A DNA stretch of 64,000 bases from Meandrina meandrites (Eukaryota; Cnidaria; Anthozoa; Scleractinia; Meandrinidae): positions 19,825,472 to 19,889,471 of the forward strand of contig OY855914.1 of the NCBI GenBank assembly GCA_963693305.1. The letters are read 5' to 3'. Within the stretch, counting starts at the first letter, position 1. Every line of letters starts with the position of its first letter. Shown here in pieces: positions 47,801-55,209 of the stretch. The notes beneath the pieces were generated by a model, which searched no databases, had not been told where the DNA came from, and saw nothing but the letters and a program-made list of their open reading frames with translations. A program made the position numbers and the translations under genes.

Positions 47801-50800
47801 GCGCCAGGTTTACATCCCGGAAGTTCCAAAGAAAACGCAGACAACAGAGCTTTTCATACGCTTCCCAACAGAATGCATACAGATTCTGGCCCCAAGAGAT
47901 GCCCTTTGACTGCAGAAGTGTTTCAAGACCCCGGTGCAAGCAGGGGTGCTGCTAGTGCTGGTGCCGCTGGTGCTGCTGGTGCTGCTGGAGGCTTCGGGGT
48001 GATGCAGCCGTCCCAAGGTCAGTACTGCTTGGTTGGTGCAACAAGTCCTTCATCTCCTCCTAAAGTGCTGTCAAATCCTCAAGTCGTGCCACAAATTAAC
48101 CAAATTTCACAGCTTCAGAAGCAGAGACTGCCTGTCGAGGGTCGCAATTCACCGCAGCCTATGAAGCAAGGTGATCAGCCTAAGGCTCGGGCACTGGTTG
48201 GGGCCTACAGCTTGGTGGGAATACCAGAGGTACCTGGACAATCACCGGTCCTTTATCCACAGAGCACTGTACCCACACTTGCCACAGTTAAAAGCGATCC
48301 TACTAAAGCAAACGCTGCTATCCCTGTAGAAGTCAAAGCAAAGCCAATTACTGGTGGCCCTGTGGAGGTCAAAGGAGGTCCTATTGTTGTACCTTCATAT
48401 GAGCTAGCTGGACAGTGGCCGCAGCCTGCAAAGAAGGAGTCACCACCAGTAGTGCTTCCATACAAGCCTCGTCCTCATAGCATGGATGTTACAAAAGCTG
48501 CGAAAGAAGAAGCACGCGGTTCACAGCTCCTCCTGCATAAAGTAGACAAGCAGATGCCGGTAGCTGAGAGTCAAACTACTCCAGATGTCTCCCTCAGAGG
48601 CCATGGTGATGGAGCCCCTCTGGATGGCAAGGATGTAACAGTTGCGCCAGGTACAAAACAGGCATTGTAGACACGCACAGTCGACAGAAATGTGGTGTGT
48701 GTGCATAGGTATCTAGCTCATGATACGATATTTTAGGGTGATTTTGCTATTTTGAACACAGACATTGCTCTATAGGGCGCCCTTATTCTCAACAGCCGAC
48801 ATTGTAACACAACACCTCTTTCTCGAAAATGTATATGAGAGAACTTCTAGAAAGTGTCAATGTTTTAAAACGTACAGACGTTTCGGGCAGTGCCCTTAAC
48901 ACCGATGAAGGGCACTGCCCGAAACATCTGTACGTTTTAAAATATTGACACTTCAGAAGTTTTCTCTTACATTTTACAGTTATTATAGTGTCACGCATCG
49001 TTTTACCAATTCTACCTCTTTCTCAAGACGGCCACGTACCGCTCATGGCGCCTATTTATAAACTTTATAAAATAACAGTAATACTTTTCGTATCATGAGC
49101 TTGGCAGACCTGTGGTACATGCCAAAACTGTAATTTCCGAATGCAAACAGACAAACGCGCAGCGCGTGAAAAGTTCCCGCCAAAATTTTTGCTGCCAAAT
49201 GAAAATAACTGCCTCATTGTTATTCACTAATATTTTTGCAACGTCCCTTTCAAGTAAGCGTATTTTCGGGGAGGGGATATATTAGAAAGCTTTTCGTATG
49301 GAAATTTGCGTTTCCAAAAATTATTTTTATTTGGATATAAATCTGGATCAAAAACAAAAAACCTTTCAAACTAGTTTGGAGTCATTTTTGACCTGAAAAT
49401 AATTTTTGTCTAAAACATAAATTGTTTCCATTATTACAGCACTACAGTAGTTGTACCTACAGTAAAAAATGCACGGTGCTTTCATCTTGACTTTTAACAT
49501 GATTGGATCAAATCAGCCATTACATTATTTTGCAGACCTTTATGCCTCAGTTGCTCCACGTAACAGTAGAGATAAGACAGACTCAAAGGAACGAAACAGT
49601 GCTAATCTGTCCGGTGGATCACCAAACCTACGTCCTCAGACATCATCTGGAAGTTTGCGGGTTAGTTGGTTAGTTTGCGGGTTAGTTAGTTAGATAGTTT
49701 GCTGGTTAGTTTGCGGGTTAATTGGCTAGTTTGCGGGTTAGTTTGCAGGCTAGTTGGTTAGTTTGCTGGTTAGTTGGTCAGTTTGCGGGTTAGTTTGCGG
49801 GCTAAGTGGTTAATTTGTGGGTTAGTTTGCGGGCTAGTTGGTTAGTTTGCGGGTTAGTTGGTCAGTTTGCGGGTTAGTTTGCGGGTTAAGTGGTTAGTTT
49901 GTGGGTTAGTTTGCAGGCTAGTTGGTTAGTTTGCGGGTTAGTTGGTCAGTTTGCGAGTTAAGTGGTTAGTTTGTGGGTTAGTTTGTGGGTTAGTTTGCGG
50001 GCTAGTTGGTTAGTTTGCGGGTTAGTTGGTCAGTTTGCGGGTTAGTTTGCGGGTTAAGTGGTTAGTTTGTGGGTTAGTTTGCAGGCTAGTTGGTTAGTTT
50101 GCGGGTTGGTTGGTCAGTTTGCGGGTTAGTTTGCGGGCTAGTTGGTTAGTTTGCGGGTTAGTTGGTCAGTTTGCGGGTTAGTTTGCGCGTTAAGTGGTTA
50201 GTTTGTGGCTTAGATTTTTTCCTTGTACTTTGCATGTAACCTTACGAGTTTAAGCATAACTCATTAACCGACTATTCGGCAAACTCGCAATTTGACTGGC
50301 TACGCAAGGGCTGTCTAATTTTTGATAGGCTGCCTTGGGAGCATGCGCGTGTAAAATTGAGCCAGACACAAACGGCTCTCTCTCAGTTTCTATGGACTTT
50401 TAATAAGCTTGACTTGGGGCTTTGCTCCTCGCCAATTGTCAGTCGATAGAAACCTCGAGCTTGCCGCGGTTACCAAAATCCCCCAACTGTAAAGCTCAGA
50501 GTTTTATTGAAAAAAACAAAAAACAAAAACAAAACAAAAAACTGACGTTGGGAGAATTGGCCCAGCTTTGTAGCGAACAGTTTCAGTTGTTTGTGACAGG
50601 AAGTAACGAGAACACCAAAAAAGTGCAGATCATAGTTTCATGCAAGCTTTATTAATTGTGTAAGGACCACAAGCCTATTTCTTTATTTACGACATTCTTT
50701 TGCAATTTATCTCTCTTGTTACAGAGCGTTACTTCTACTTCAAGTGACGAAGGCGATACTCCTCCAGCAATCCCGGAAAAGACTAACGAAGCATTTCTCA

Positions 50801-52777
50801 TTCCAGGCACGTGACTGTTTTAAAATTGGTTGCTTCATTTTATAAATGTCTTTGCATGGTCAATTTTTTCCTCCACTGGAAAAAATCTGAGATTTCACCT
50901 GAGAAATCCCGTATTTATTTGACTTATTTCCACAGAGGTCCTTGTCGTGACCTGCTTTGCCTGCTGTGCATGTTTTTATTTGGTTCGTCACGCAATTTCC
51001 TTCCCAATTAGGACAGATTGCGTGACGAGGCAAACAATTCCTGTATAAGAAGTACATCCAGCTTTGTCACGCAACCCATTGTAGAATTTTTTACCGCAAA
51101 AAAATATAAAAGTGAATATGTGTACGTCGTTTTACCATGCAGGCGAGGAACCCTACGAAAATGTTCAACAAACCAGCAAAGGTTCTTTGGACCGATTCAA
51201 GAAAATGATGAAAAGCACGTCAAAGGTTTGTCTCATGGGCGGGGGGGGGGGGGCATTGGGTTTTGAGGGGTTGGGGGGGAGGGGGAAACACAGGGTCTTC
51301 GATCCCCTTGACCAGCGGTCTGAAAGCGAGCGACCCTGGAAAGATCCGATTTGAAGTCCGAAAATATCGGCCTTTCAATTGAATTGCTTTCAATAGCATG
51401 GCTCAGCGAACTCCTTGGTGATTTACTTTCGGCCATTTCTTTTGTTTTTAAAATCAATCAAAACCGAAAATTTGAAATCAACCTTCGAGAGTCGCTCGTT
51501 TCGTCAAGCTTGCGCTGTAAGGAACGAAGACTCGAGGTACGAGATTTGGGGGAGGAGGGGGGGGGGGGGGGGTGAGACCGACCGAACGAACGAACGAACG
51601 AACGAACGAACGAACGAACGAACGAACGAACGAACGAACGAACGAACGAACGAACGAACGAACGAACGAACGAACGAACGAACGAACGAACGAACGAACG
51701 AACGAACGAACGAACGAACGAACGAACGAACGAACGAACGAACGAACGAACGAACGAACGAACGAACGCTTAGTTGAGACGATTAGACTGAACGTTACAA
51801 AATTCGCACATTTCGAGTCACCTTCATTACGTTTGCCATCTGAATCAATATGTTTTGTAAACTATTATTTATTATTTTTTTTTTTTCGAGGGGGAGAGGA
51901 CGAGGAGGGATTTTAAGTTACCAAATAAATTAGCACCAAATTTGATTTGTTCACAAGGTGTAGTAGCCGCGTCAACAATGTCCGATGTCTTTTTCTAATA
52001 GGGTAGTTTACCAAAGCGCTTGTCTGACATTTCACATCCTCATGGACTGCCGCGAAGTAACAGCTCGGGGACTGGTAAGAAGTTTTGACAATTTTGGCTC
52101 TATTGACCACAACCGCCATGTTTGTCTTCCCGTGATAATTCAAAGTAGTCACGTGATTTGTGAGGAGGCAAACAAGATTTTACGGACAAATTTCAGCTGG
52201 TTTCTTATTTTGTCTGATTTTTTTTTTTCATTTTTGATTTTTTATTTGATTTCAGTATTGTGGTGAGAATATTCTGAGATTTACGAAATTTTGGCGCTTT
52301 CATAAAAAAGCAAACTGCTTACGAAGTTAGCAATACAAGTTATCGAGTAACTATTTCACACTAACCTCAAAAATGAAATCAATGTAGCAGCGCAAAAAAA
52401 AAAAAAAAAATTAATAGCGGCGGACACCTGGTCTCGTCAGTATGGCGTGGTTAGTGTGCTTGTGGGCTCCTTTTGATATAAATACAGTAAGTAACAAATT
52501 ACGAACACTGTTTTTCCTGTCTTTATTCCCAGGGACCATGCGATTGGAAGAAATAGGTATGTTGCTTTTATCCTTGCTTGTTTTGCATTGCTCTAGTTTT
52601 CTTTATGCCTCGTGTGTTGTTCGGATAATGTCGCTATTCTGTCGGTTTTCTTCGTGTTTTACGACTGATGAGTTTGTTGATTTTGTTTATTCAGGATACA
52701 AGAAGCGACTGGCAAAGCCCGCAGGCCCAAGACCTTGCCCAGCGGGCTGGCCAAGTTTTGGGCATCTTGGTTTATAG
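23679..52777 (+). CDS. PTP-PEST family protein tyrosine phosphatase (PTPN12/18/22-like), 19 exons, 1032 aa
   Basis: This is a cytosolic non-receptor tyrosine phosphatase that removes phosphate from phosphotyrosine, probably on adhesion and cytoskeletal proteins as its vertebrate relatives do. Exons: 23679-23789, 25426-25534, 26681-26757, 31173-31268, 31392-31430, 32367-32438, 33477-33545, 34183-34325, 35339-35405, 35773-35847, 36249-36951, 38373-38483, 47694-48650, 49536-49660, 50725-50806, 51143-51225, 52002-52074, 52533-52556, 52695-52777. All phases agree and total 3099 bases. Catalytic domain residues 1 to about 310 include [17 protein letters not shown] (D206), [10 protein letters not shown] (C238, R244) and QTKEQY. 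The C terminus [19 protein letters not shown] resembles the C-terminal homology box of PTPN12/18/22. The order of motifs and that box exclude other PTP families. The vertebrate paralogue split post-dates cnidarians, so no single symbol is assigned. Confidence 0.93.
25102..25151. repeat. Hairpin in intron 1
   Basis: Perfect 17-base arms, AAAACTGGGGAATATCA and its complement, surround a 16-base loop. No transposon ends are evident. The rest of intron 1 (23790-25425) shows nothing recognisable. Confidence 0.7.
26220..26581. mobile_element. tRNA-bearing mini-element with terminal direct repeats and target duplication
   Basis: The stretch is bounded by 14-base direct repeats CAGTCCTGAATATG at 26220-26233 and 26568-26581, as expected of a target-site duplication. 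Inside, two 72-base direct repeats (26249-26320 and 26498-26569; two mismatches seen) flank a tRNA-like gene with a T-run terminator. The left end additionally forms a perfect 20-base-arm hairpin (26231-26250 with 26255-26274, loop GCGA). It contains no protein-coding sequence. It resembles a miniature terminal-repeat retroposon that carries a tRNA. It sits in intron 2 of the phosphatase gene. Confidence 0.7.
26376..26448 (+). tRNA. tRNA-like gene, atypical anticodon loop
   Basis: The cloverleaf folds fully: acceptor GGCTTCA with TGAAGCC, D-arm GCTC/GAGC, T-arm ACGGG/CCCGT with TTCGAAT loop, and five-base variable loop. Internal Pol III boxes are good, and T8 at 26452-26459 is a proper terminator. 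The anticodon stem has one A-C mismatch, and the loop CCGGTTT puts C instead of U at position 33. A formal anticodon GGT (Thr) is therefore doubtful. It is probably a tRNA-derived part of a mobile repeat, not a decoding tRNA. Confidence 0.7.
26880..27017. repeat. Imperfect inverted repeat in intron 3
   Basis: AGTTCAGACGAGATCAACTC and the facing block TGAGTTGATCCAGTCCAACT form arms around about 95 bases, with extra pairing of TTTGAATAA and TTATTCAAA. It is a likely foldback MITE. Confidence 0.55.
28205..28768. mobile_element. MITE-like element with TATGCA...GCTCCAAGC ends
   Basis: The left end TATGCATCAGCGCTCCAAGC matches the complement of the right end (GCTTGGAGCACTGTGCATA) with few changes, flanked by TA. 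The interior has a related pair, TTTGGCAACTAAATTTT and GGCAACCAAATTTTTC, but no protein. It lies in intron 3. Confidence 0.55.
29010..31160 (-). mobile_element. 5'-truncated non-LTR retrotransposon (jockey/CR1-type LINE)
   Basis: The element lies antisense in intron 3 of the phosphatase gene. It comprises an intact reverse transcriptase frame (29211-31157), a 3' untranslated part and a 3' microsatellite tail of ATAAA-type repeats near 29008-29035. The apurinic endonuclease domain expected upstream is absent, so the 5' end was lost at or soon after insertion. Its 5' edge lies only about 12 bases from the exon 4 acceptor AG at 31171-31172. Confidence 0.88.
29211..31157 (-). CDS. LINE reverse transcriptase, uninterrupted (648 aa)
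   Basis: This is an RNA-directed DNA polymerase of a non-LTR retrotransposon. The visible order is a basic lead region, [13 protein letters not shown] (finger), [11 protein letters not shown] (motif A with catalytic Asp), [13 protein letters not shown] (motif B), MFADDSK (motif C, FADD), and a C-terminal thumb region typical of these elements ([11 protein letters not shown]). It ends in a Cys-rich tail with CPKCR and CTC. No stop or frameshift interrupts the 648 codons, so the insertion is recent or the frame has been conserved. The endonuclease half is missing, so the copy should not move autonomously. The nearest clade is jockey/CR1-like by motif, not proven. Confidence 0.9.
   Translation of the reverse strand: MSKTYKLTADFRKLRQQIKNRLRYERRNYVKNISDEIHRNSKRFWSYFSFKSKKKPIPDKVTYNNAVFSDDRGRAEAFNDFFRSIYKDHSDCEVNVDVPILPGVKNFLSHIIVSVDEIEDILRSLDTHKAIGHDKLPTIVLKECAESLAPSITAIINFSLSHGCQLSDWKRANVPPIFKKGKKDLVDNYRPVSLLPVISKVQERCVASRLVPHVKELLYPFQHGFQKGKSRVTQLLEAFYDIGGALDRGIETDIIYLDFAKAFDSVCPAKLVSKLSTFGIRDPLLSWFHSYLTGRSQRVVVNGTFSRWTDVGSGVPQGSQLGPILFLLFVNDMPDVVTSAILAMFADDSKCYKVTNHHSDYFKLQQDLDALSNWSLRNELFFQPTKCSNLRISRKRLSPPRCYSLNGINVEVVISERDLGIVIANDTSWKDHIVMIVAKANRMLGFLKRNCAGIVGSTALLRLYCSLVRSHFCFCSQLWAPQSIISNLLLVENIQRRATRFILRNSNLCYKVRLIKLKLLPLNYWLEYLDLVFFFKCLHGHIDFTREFSYYFSFLKGNTRRASSGLHLKTNACRTSSFRDFYFNRITLIWNSLPKNIKDSDTISSFKSKLKSFYFTRLLNVFDGDNFRSFKLICPKCRRVNIFSVCTC
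31663..32022. mobile_element. pogo/Tigger-type MITE in intron 5
   Basis: The ends are AGTCAAACCTCAATTATCCG on the left and, complementary, ATAATCGAGGTTTGACT on the right, flanked by TA. This TIR signature (CAGTCAAACCTCGATTATCC) belongs to pogo-like Tc1/mariner transposons. Subterminal repeats of ATTATCCGGA occur at both ends. No transposase is present. Confidence 0.75.
32726..33030 (+). mobile_element. tRNA-derived SINE in intron 6
   Basis: The head has RNA polymerase III boxes: A-box TGGCCTAGTGGTTAGTGCG and B-box GGTTCGAGCTC. It is followed by a body with TTCTTGGGCAAGATACC, CACCCAGGTGTATAAATGGG and a tail ending GATAAGCTCCGGCCTGATGG. This architecture is that of a tRNA-derived SINE. No flanking duplication was confirmed. 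Confidence 0.75.
33546..34182. other. Intron 7 of phosphatase gene, nothing recognised
   Basis: The intron is bounded by GTATGT and TTTATTTCAG. It contains no repeats, hairpins or open frames that stand out. Confidence 0.6.
34473..35070. repeat. About 37-base minisatellite interrupted by TTAA MITE
   Basis: Units of the type AAGGCTTTCTGTATAGAAAG, with ACTGAATAAATTAAG linking them, repeat about three times before 34563 and three times after 34953. Each unit contains a short palindrome. The block is split by the insertion at 34564-34953. It lies in intron 8 (34326-35338). Confidence 0.7.
34564..34953. mobile_element. MITE with TTAA target duplication (copy 1)
   Basis: The ends read TTAAAGGGGCTACGTCACGG and, complementary, CCGTGACAAAGCCCCTTTAA. 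TTAA flanks at both sides are the mark of piggyBac-type insertion. Removing the element restores CTGTA-TTAA-TACAG in the surrounding minisatellite. A second copy lies at 52794-53125. Confidence 0.8.
36249..36951 (+). CDS. Phosphatase exon 11: end of catalytic domain and docking tail
   Basis: The exon starts at the Q-loop ([20 protein letters not shown]) and then enters an unstructured tail. Tyrosine motifs [29 protein letters not shown] and DYEFPAM are spread along it, separated by Pro/Ser/Lys-rich linkers such as [11 protein letters not shown]. YxN motifs are Grb2-type SH2 ligands when phosphorylated; this is family knowledge, and use here is inference. The exon ends in phase 1 before GTATGG. 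Confidence 0.88.
37148..37252. repeat. Hairpin insertion flanked by 16-base direct repeat in intron 11
   Basis: TGATACCAGGTAATA at 37148 faces its complement ending 37234, with an AT-rich palindromic centre. GGCATGCAATGCGTGC occurs at 37076-37091 and again at 37237-37252, so the hairpin region is associated with a short duplication. Confidence 0.6.
37663..37760 (+). pseudogene. Decayed duplicate of part of exon 11
   Basis: The stretch keeps CACTGGCACCA, AAAGAAACAAAAAC, TTCAAACCA, TGCCAACA, CAAAACCTGATGGAGCT and TGTAAAGTCAAA in the same order as exon 11 positions about 36477-36588. Gaps and substitutions break the frame. It is a relic of a local duplication, now in intron 11. Confidence 0.7.
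38373..38483 (+). CDS. Phosphatase exon 12: proline-rich SH3-type motif
   Basis: The exon encodes [20 protein letters not shown] and then RYENIEG. VPPLPSK is close to the proline-rich docking site by which vertebrate PTP-PEST binds SH3 partners. RYENIE is another YxN site. It is phase 1 at both sides. It precedes a 9.2-kb intron filled by the hairpin-ended array. Confidence 0.88.
38733..38929. repeat. Four GC-rich hairpin modules
   Basis: Modules at 38733, 38784, 38844 and 38901 each hold AACCGCGC, GGCCATGGGCC and GCGCGGTT, which fold into a nested stem, followed by TTCTTG and CACGGGATTTATTATT. Spacing is 51 to 60 bases. Two further modules lie at 44289 and 44343 within the array. Confidence 0.9.
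44289..44371. repeat. Two GC-rich hairpin modules inside the array
   Basis: At 44289-44317 and 44343-44371 the GC-rich hairpin replaces the usual AT-type palindrome as unit terminus. The following unit (44390-45562) is composite: it is diverged to about 44963, then restarts at TTCGCCAAAAGCTG. Confidence 0.85.
47694..48650 (+). CDS. Phosphatase exon 13: long low-complexity tail
   Basis: The 957-base exon encodes about 319 residues of unstructured tail. It includes an Ala/Gly repeat (GAAGAAGAAGG), [19 protein letters not shown], repeated [11 protein letters not shown] / VEVKGGPI, and many Pro/Ser. The acceptor CATTTTTAG and donor CCAG/GTACAA give phase 1 at both ends. The absence of stops over this length, together with the flanking phases, supports coding status. 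Confidence 0.85.
48842..48962. repeat. Palindrome with hammerhead-like cores (Penelope-like end) in intron 13
   Basis: Arms of about 54 bases (48842-48897 and 48908-48962) are inverted copies. The plus strand contains CCGATGA, then GGGCACTGCCC stem-loop, then GAAAC (48902-48925). This is the order of a hammerhead ribozyme core CUGANGA / stem II / GAAA with one core base changed. The opposite strand keeps GGGCACTGCCCGAAACGTC but not the CUGANGA strand. Confidence 0.6.
49536..49660 (+). CDS. Phosphatase exon 14
   Basis: The exon encodes [20 protein letters not shown] and ends GSLR at a GTTAGT donor. It is phase 1 to phase 0. The last exon bases TTTGCGG and the donor are the seed sequence of the minisatellite that follows. 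Confidence 0.82.
49651..50212 (+). repeat. Minisatellite reiterating the exon 14 splice donor
   Basis: Units built of AGTTTGCGGGTTAGT and TGGTTAGT/TGGTCAGT alternate for about 560 bases. Higher-order units of about 60 to 100 bases also recur. Nearly every unit contains GCGGGTTAGT, the exact exon-end plus donor of exon 14. The array starts at the exon-intron junction itself. Confidence 0.92.
50725..52777 (+). CDS. Phosphatase exons 15-19: tail and C-terminal homology box
   Basis: Exon 15 ([14 protein letters not shown]) ends IPG at a GC donor. Exon 16 gives [18 protein letters not shown] plus KKMMKST, with a basic stretch. Exon 17 ([20 protein letters not shown]) and the 24-base micro-exon 18 (MRLEEI) lead to exon 19, [19 protein letters not shown] and stop TAG at 52775-52777. 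The last box corresponds to the proline-rich C-terminal homology segment of PTPN12/18/22, which binds PSTPIP-type adaptors in vertebrates. Introns here are 123 to 776 bases. Confidence 0.85.
51579..51768. repeat. (CGAA)n microsatellite, about 47 copies, in intron 16
   Basis: A pure four-base repeat without interruption follows a G-run at 51556-51571; another G-run is at 51241-51252. The repeat has no stop codon on this strand and so creates long false frames. Confidence 0.97.
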
Positions 52778-52793
52778 TCTAAACATTAATATT

Positions 52794-53125
52794 TTAAAGG
52801 AGCTACGTCACGGGAATTTCGCAGATTTTGGTCTAAACTGTTCGGAAATTAGAGCATCTGAATCTTTGAATATCTAAAGGAAGATAGAAATCAAACTGAG
52901 GCTATTGATTTTTTGAAGACGCTCGGAGACAACTTAGCCTTAATTGTTCAAATTGCAAACCGTTTCTATCCAAGCCATCCGCATCCAAAGACGCTTGTTA
53001 AAAGTTGAATTGCTCTAATATAGCAATTGGTAATAAAAGTGGCTCATTATTTTTAGGTTTCCTACACCACAAATATAAATTTTGGCTGTTTAAGAATCTG
53101 TAAAATCCGTGACAAAGCCCCTTCA
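52794..53125. mobile_element. TTAA-type MITE, copy 2, in phosphatase 3' end
   Basis: This is homologous to 34564-34953 throughout (TTGGTCTAAACTGTTC, AGACGCTTGTTAA, CCGTGACAAAGCCCCTT). It begins 17 bases after the phosphatase stop codon, so it probably forms part of the 3' untranslated region. The right TTAA is degenerated. Confidence 0.75.
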
Positions 53126-53455
53126 AATTCGATTGTATCGTTTTCATTAGAGAGATTAAACATCACGTTCTACGCCAGAGAGCAAACGGTACCTTGCCAT
53201 TTTCTTTCTCTTCGTTTCCTCGGAATGCCAAGAAGTGCTCGAGAAAGCGTAAAGAAATCAATTCTCAACGAATGCGAAAATAGTGAAAAAATGGCAAAAA
53301 CAAGGGTGATGTTTATTCTCTGCTATTTTATAATGGCTTTTGATAAATTGATGATATTTTTGACTTGCCTTACAGCAAGATAGATTTTTAAGAAAATCCC
53401 TTACAGGGAACTACAAGAGGTGTTAAACACCAAACATTAATCAATCCGCGAACAT

Positions 53456-54195
53456 TGTAGATTTCCCTGCTAGCAGAGGATCTTTTCCTGGTGTTCGCTG
53501 ACTGGAGAAAAGAGACCTCTGCCATGGGTCGAAAATGGCTTTGATTCAACCGCCGTCCACAGTCTTGGACGGCTCTATTGACAACGCATGCTCCTTGCGT
53601 TGTTCGCTGACCGCAACTTGAGCCCGTTGCGTCTCGCGCATTTCTTTTCATTAATTCCGCTGTCATTTATTGAGCCCACATTGCAAACATGGCGTGCTCG
53701 TCGGCGTGCTCGAAAGAGTTCAATCGTAAAGAGTTAGAAAGTTTGTTTTCTTCCGTTTTGGATAACCTCGACGATGGAAAGGTAAACAAATTGAGTGATG
53801 AGCAGTTCAAGGCTTTGTTTCATTTTTTAAACGGGCGAGACACGTTTGCGTGCTTGCCGACCGGGCAAGGGAAAACTCTCATCTACCATGTTGCTGTACT
53901 TGTTGCACGAACGGGGAAGGTGAAAATTCTGCCATCGAACCCACTTGTTGTGGTTGTTTCACCTCTGTTTTCTTGGCGGAGAGTTAACCGGGGTGTGAGA
54001 CATAACGCGCCATCTGCGTGGGTTTTTCGCGCCAGTTTGACGTGCTACGAATATCACGCGATGGCTTGGTCGGCCGGCTCGGTTGCTGAGCCACGGCGCA
54101 TGCTCAATATAGCCATTTTCGACCCATGGCAGAGGTCTCTTTTCTCCCGTCAGCGAACACCAGGAAAAGAGCCTCTGCTAGCAGGGAAATTGTAG
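53456..54195 (+). mobile_element. TIR element carrying a captured helicase fragment
   Basis: Inverted repeats of 80 bases (53461-53540 and 54111-54190), with two mismatches seen, start ATTTCCCTGCTAGCAGAGG. They are flanked by a 5-base duplication TGTAG at 53456-53460 and 54191-54195. The cargo between the repeats is an intronless helicase N-terminal fragment, not a transposase. This is the architecture of gene-capturing (Pack-type) non-autonomous transposons. Confidence 0.75.
53689..54195 (+). pseudogene. RecQ-like helicase N-terminal fragment, captured
   Basis: The ATG at 53689 opens MACSSACSKEFNRKELESLF and then LSDEQFKALFHFLNGRDTF, ACLPTGQGKTLIYHVA (Walker A, GxGKT) and PLVVVVSPL (motif Ia region). 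This is the start of a RecQ-type ATP-dependent DNA helicase. After SPL the match ends, and the frame runs through the right TIR to a TAG supplied by the target duplication. DEAH box and later motifs are missing, so no helicase activity is expected. RecQ is the best fit; another SF2 helicase is possible. Confidence 0.7.
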
Positions 54196-55209
54196 ATAGG
54201 GCATGTACATAATCTATTCGAATTTACCGTGTTTTTCCTTAGCTCCCTATATATTGAAACCAATGTCAAAGTCGACTATTTTAAGCTCGAATGAAATGGA
54301 GAAACATGCATATTTGTAAGCTTATCATCTTAGAATTATGAAATTTCCAAATGAAATTTTAATTGTGCAAACGCTCAAGAAGCGGTTTGTGCATCGCCTC
54401 AATAATGACATGTTTTGGTTCAAAGTGGCACGTTTGTCTTACTCAGGGTTTGACATCAGGAAGTGTTCACCCAACGTGCTCCCCCACTATCCCCTCCCAT
54501 TGGAGATGCTTTCTGCTTTCTGCTGCCATGGCAGTTCAGCTTGTTAAAGGTTGAACACGTCTCGAAGGTGCATCCCTGAATTGCTATATTTTGAACCCCA
54601 AGTCTTACGTTAGCTCGATACGGTTCTTGTTGTCATTGTTGTTAAATGGATAATGGTGTTGTCTTTGATGATAATGTTGTTGTTGCTGCTGCTGCTGCTG
54701 CTGTTGTGACGTTTGTTCTTGTACTGTTTTGTAATCGTTGTTGTTGAAAGTGGAATCATATTTTTAACTCTGTTAGACGTTCAGTGGCATGCTCGTAAGA
54801 ATATAGGATTATTTTAAGCAAATTACAAAGTAATTGTTAGAAAAAAAGTATAAATTGAGTAATGCATGTTAATAGATTTATTTGCTGATACCTAACTCAG
54901 TTTGTCTAAAAATGTTGCCCTCGCTTATTTTCTTCCTAGTTTCAATACTTTTTTAATGAGTATTTTTGATAAATTATTTTTAATTTTGCTGGGTTTTTTT
55001 TTAATTAACTGAGTAAAATGGACAGTGAATGTCATAGAGTATTAAAAATGAAGTATTAAAAGTACTTAGACCAGCATGGCCTAAATTAAAGCAGCTTGCT
55101 CATTCATGATATTTTGTCATTTTTGATATGCCAATTGTCCTATCAACCAAATGATTTGTTGGGAGAAGTGGGGATTTAACCTGTTCAAATTCTATGTTGT
55201 CACCTTGCC
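54196..55209. other. Gene-free, short CTG-type microsatellite near 54685
   Basis: Only a (TTG/CTG)n run at about 54680-54715 stands out. The remainder is AT-rich without open frames of note. Confidence 0.6.

Noticed and set aside
51415..51916. Long frames encoding repeated TNER
   Set aside because: They are pure (CGAA)n microsatellite translation; a four-base repeat without stop gives open frames automatically.
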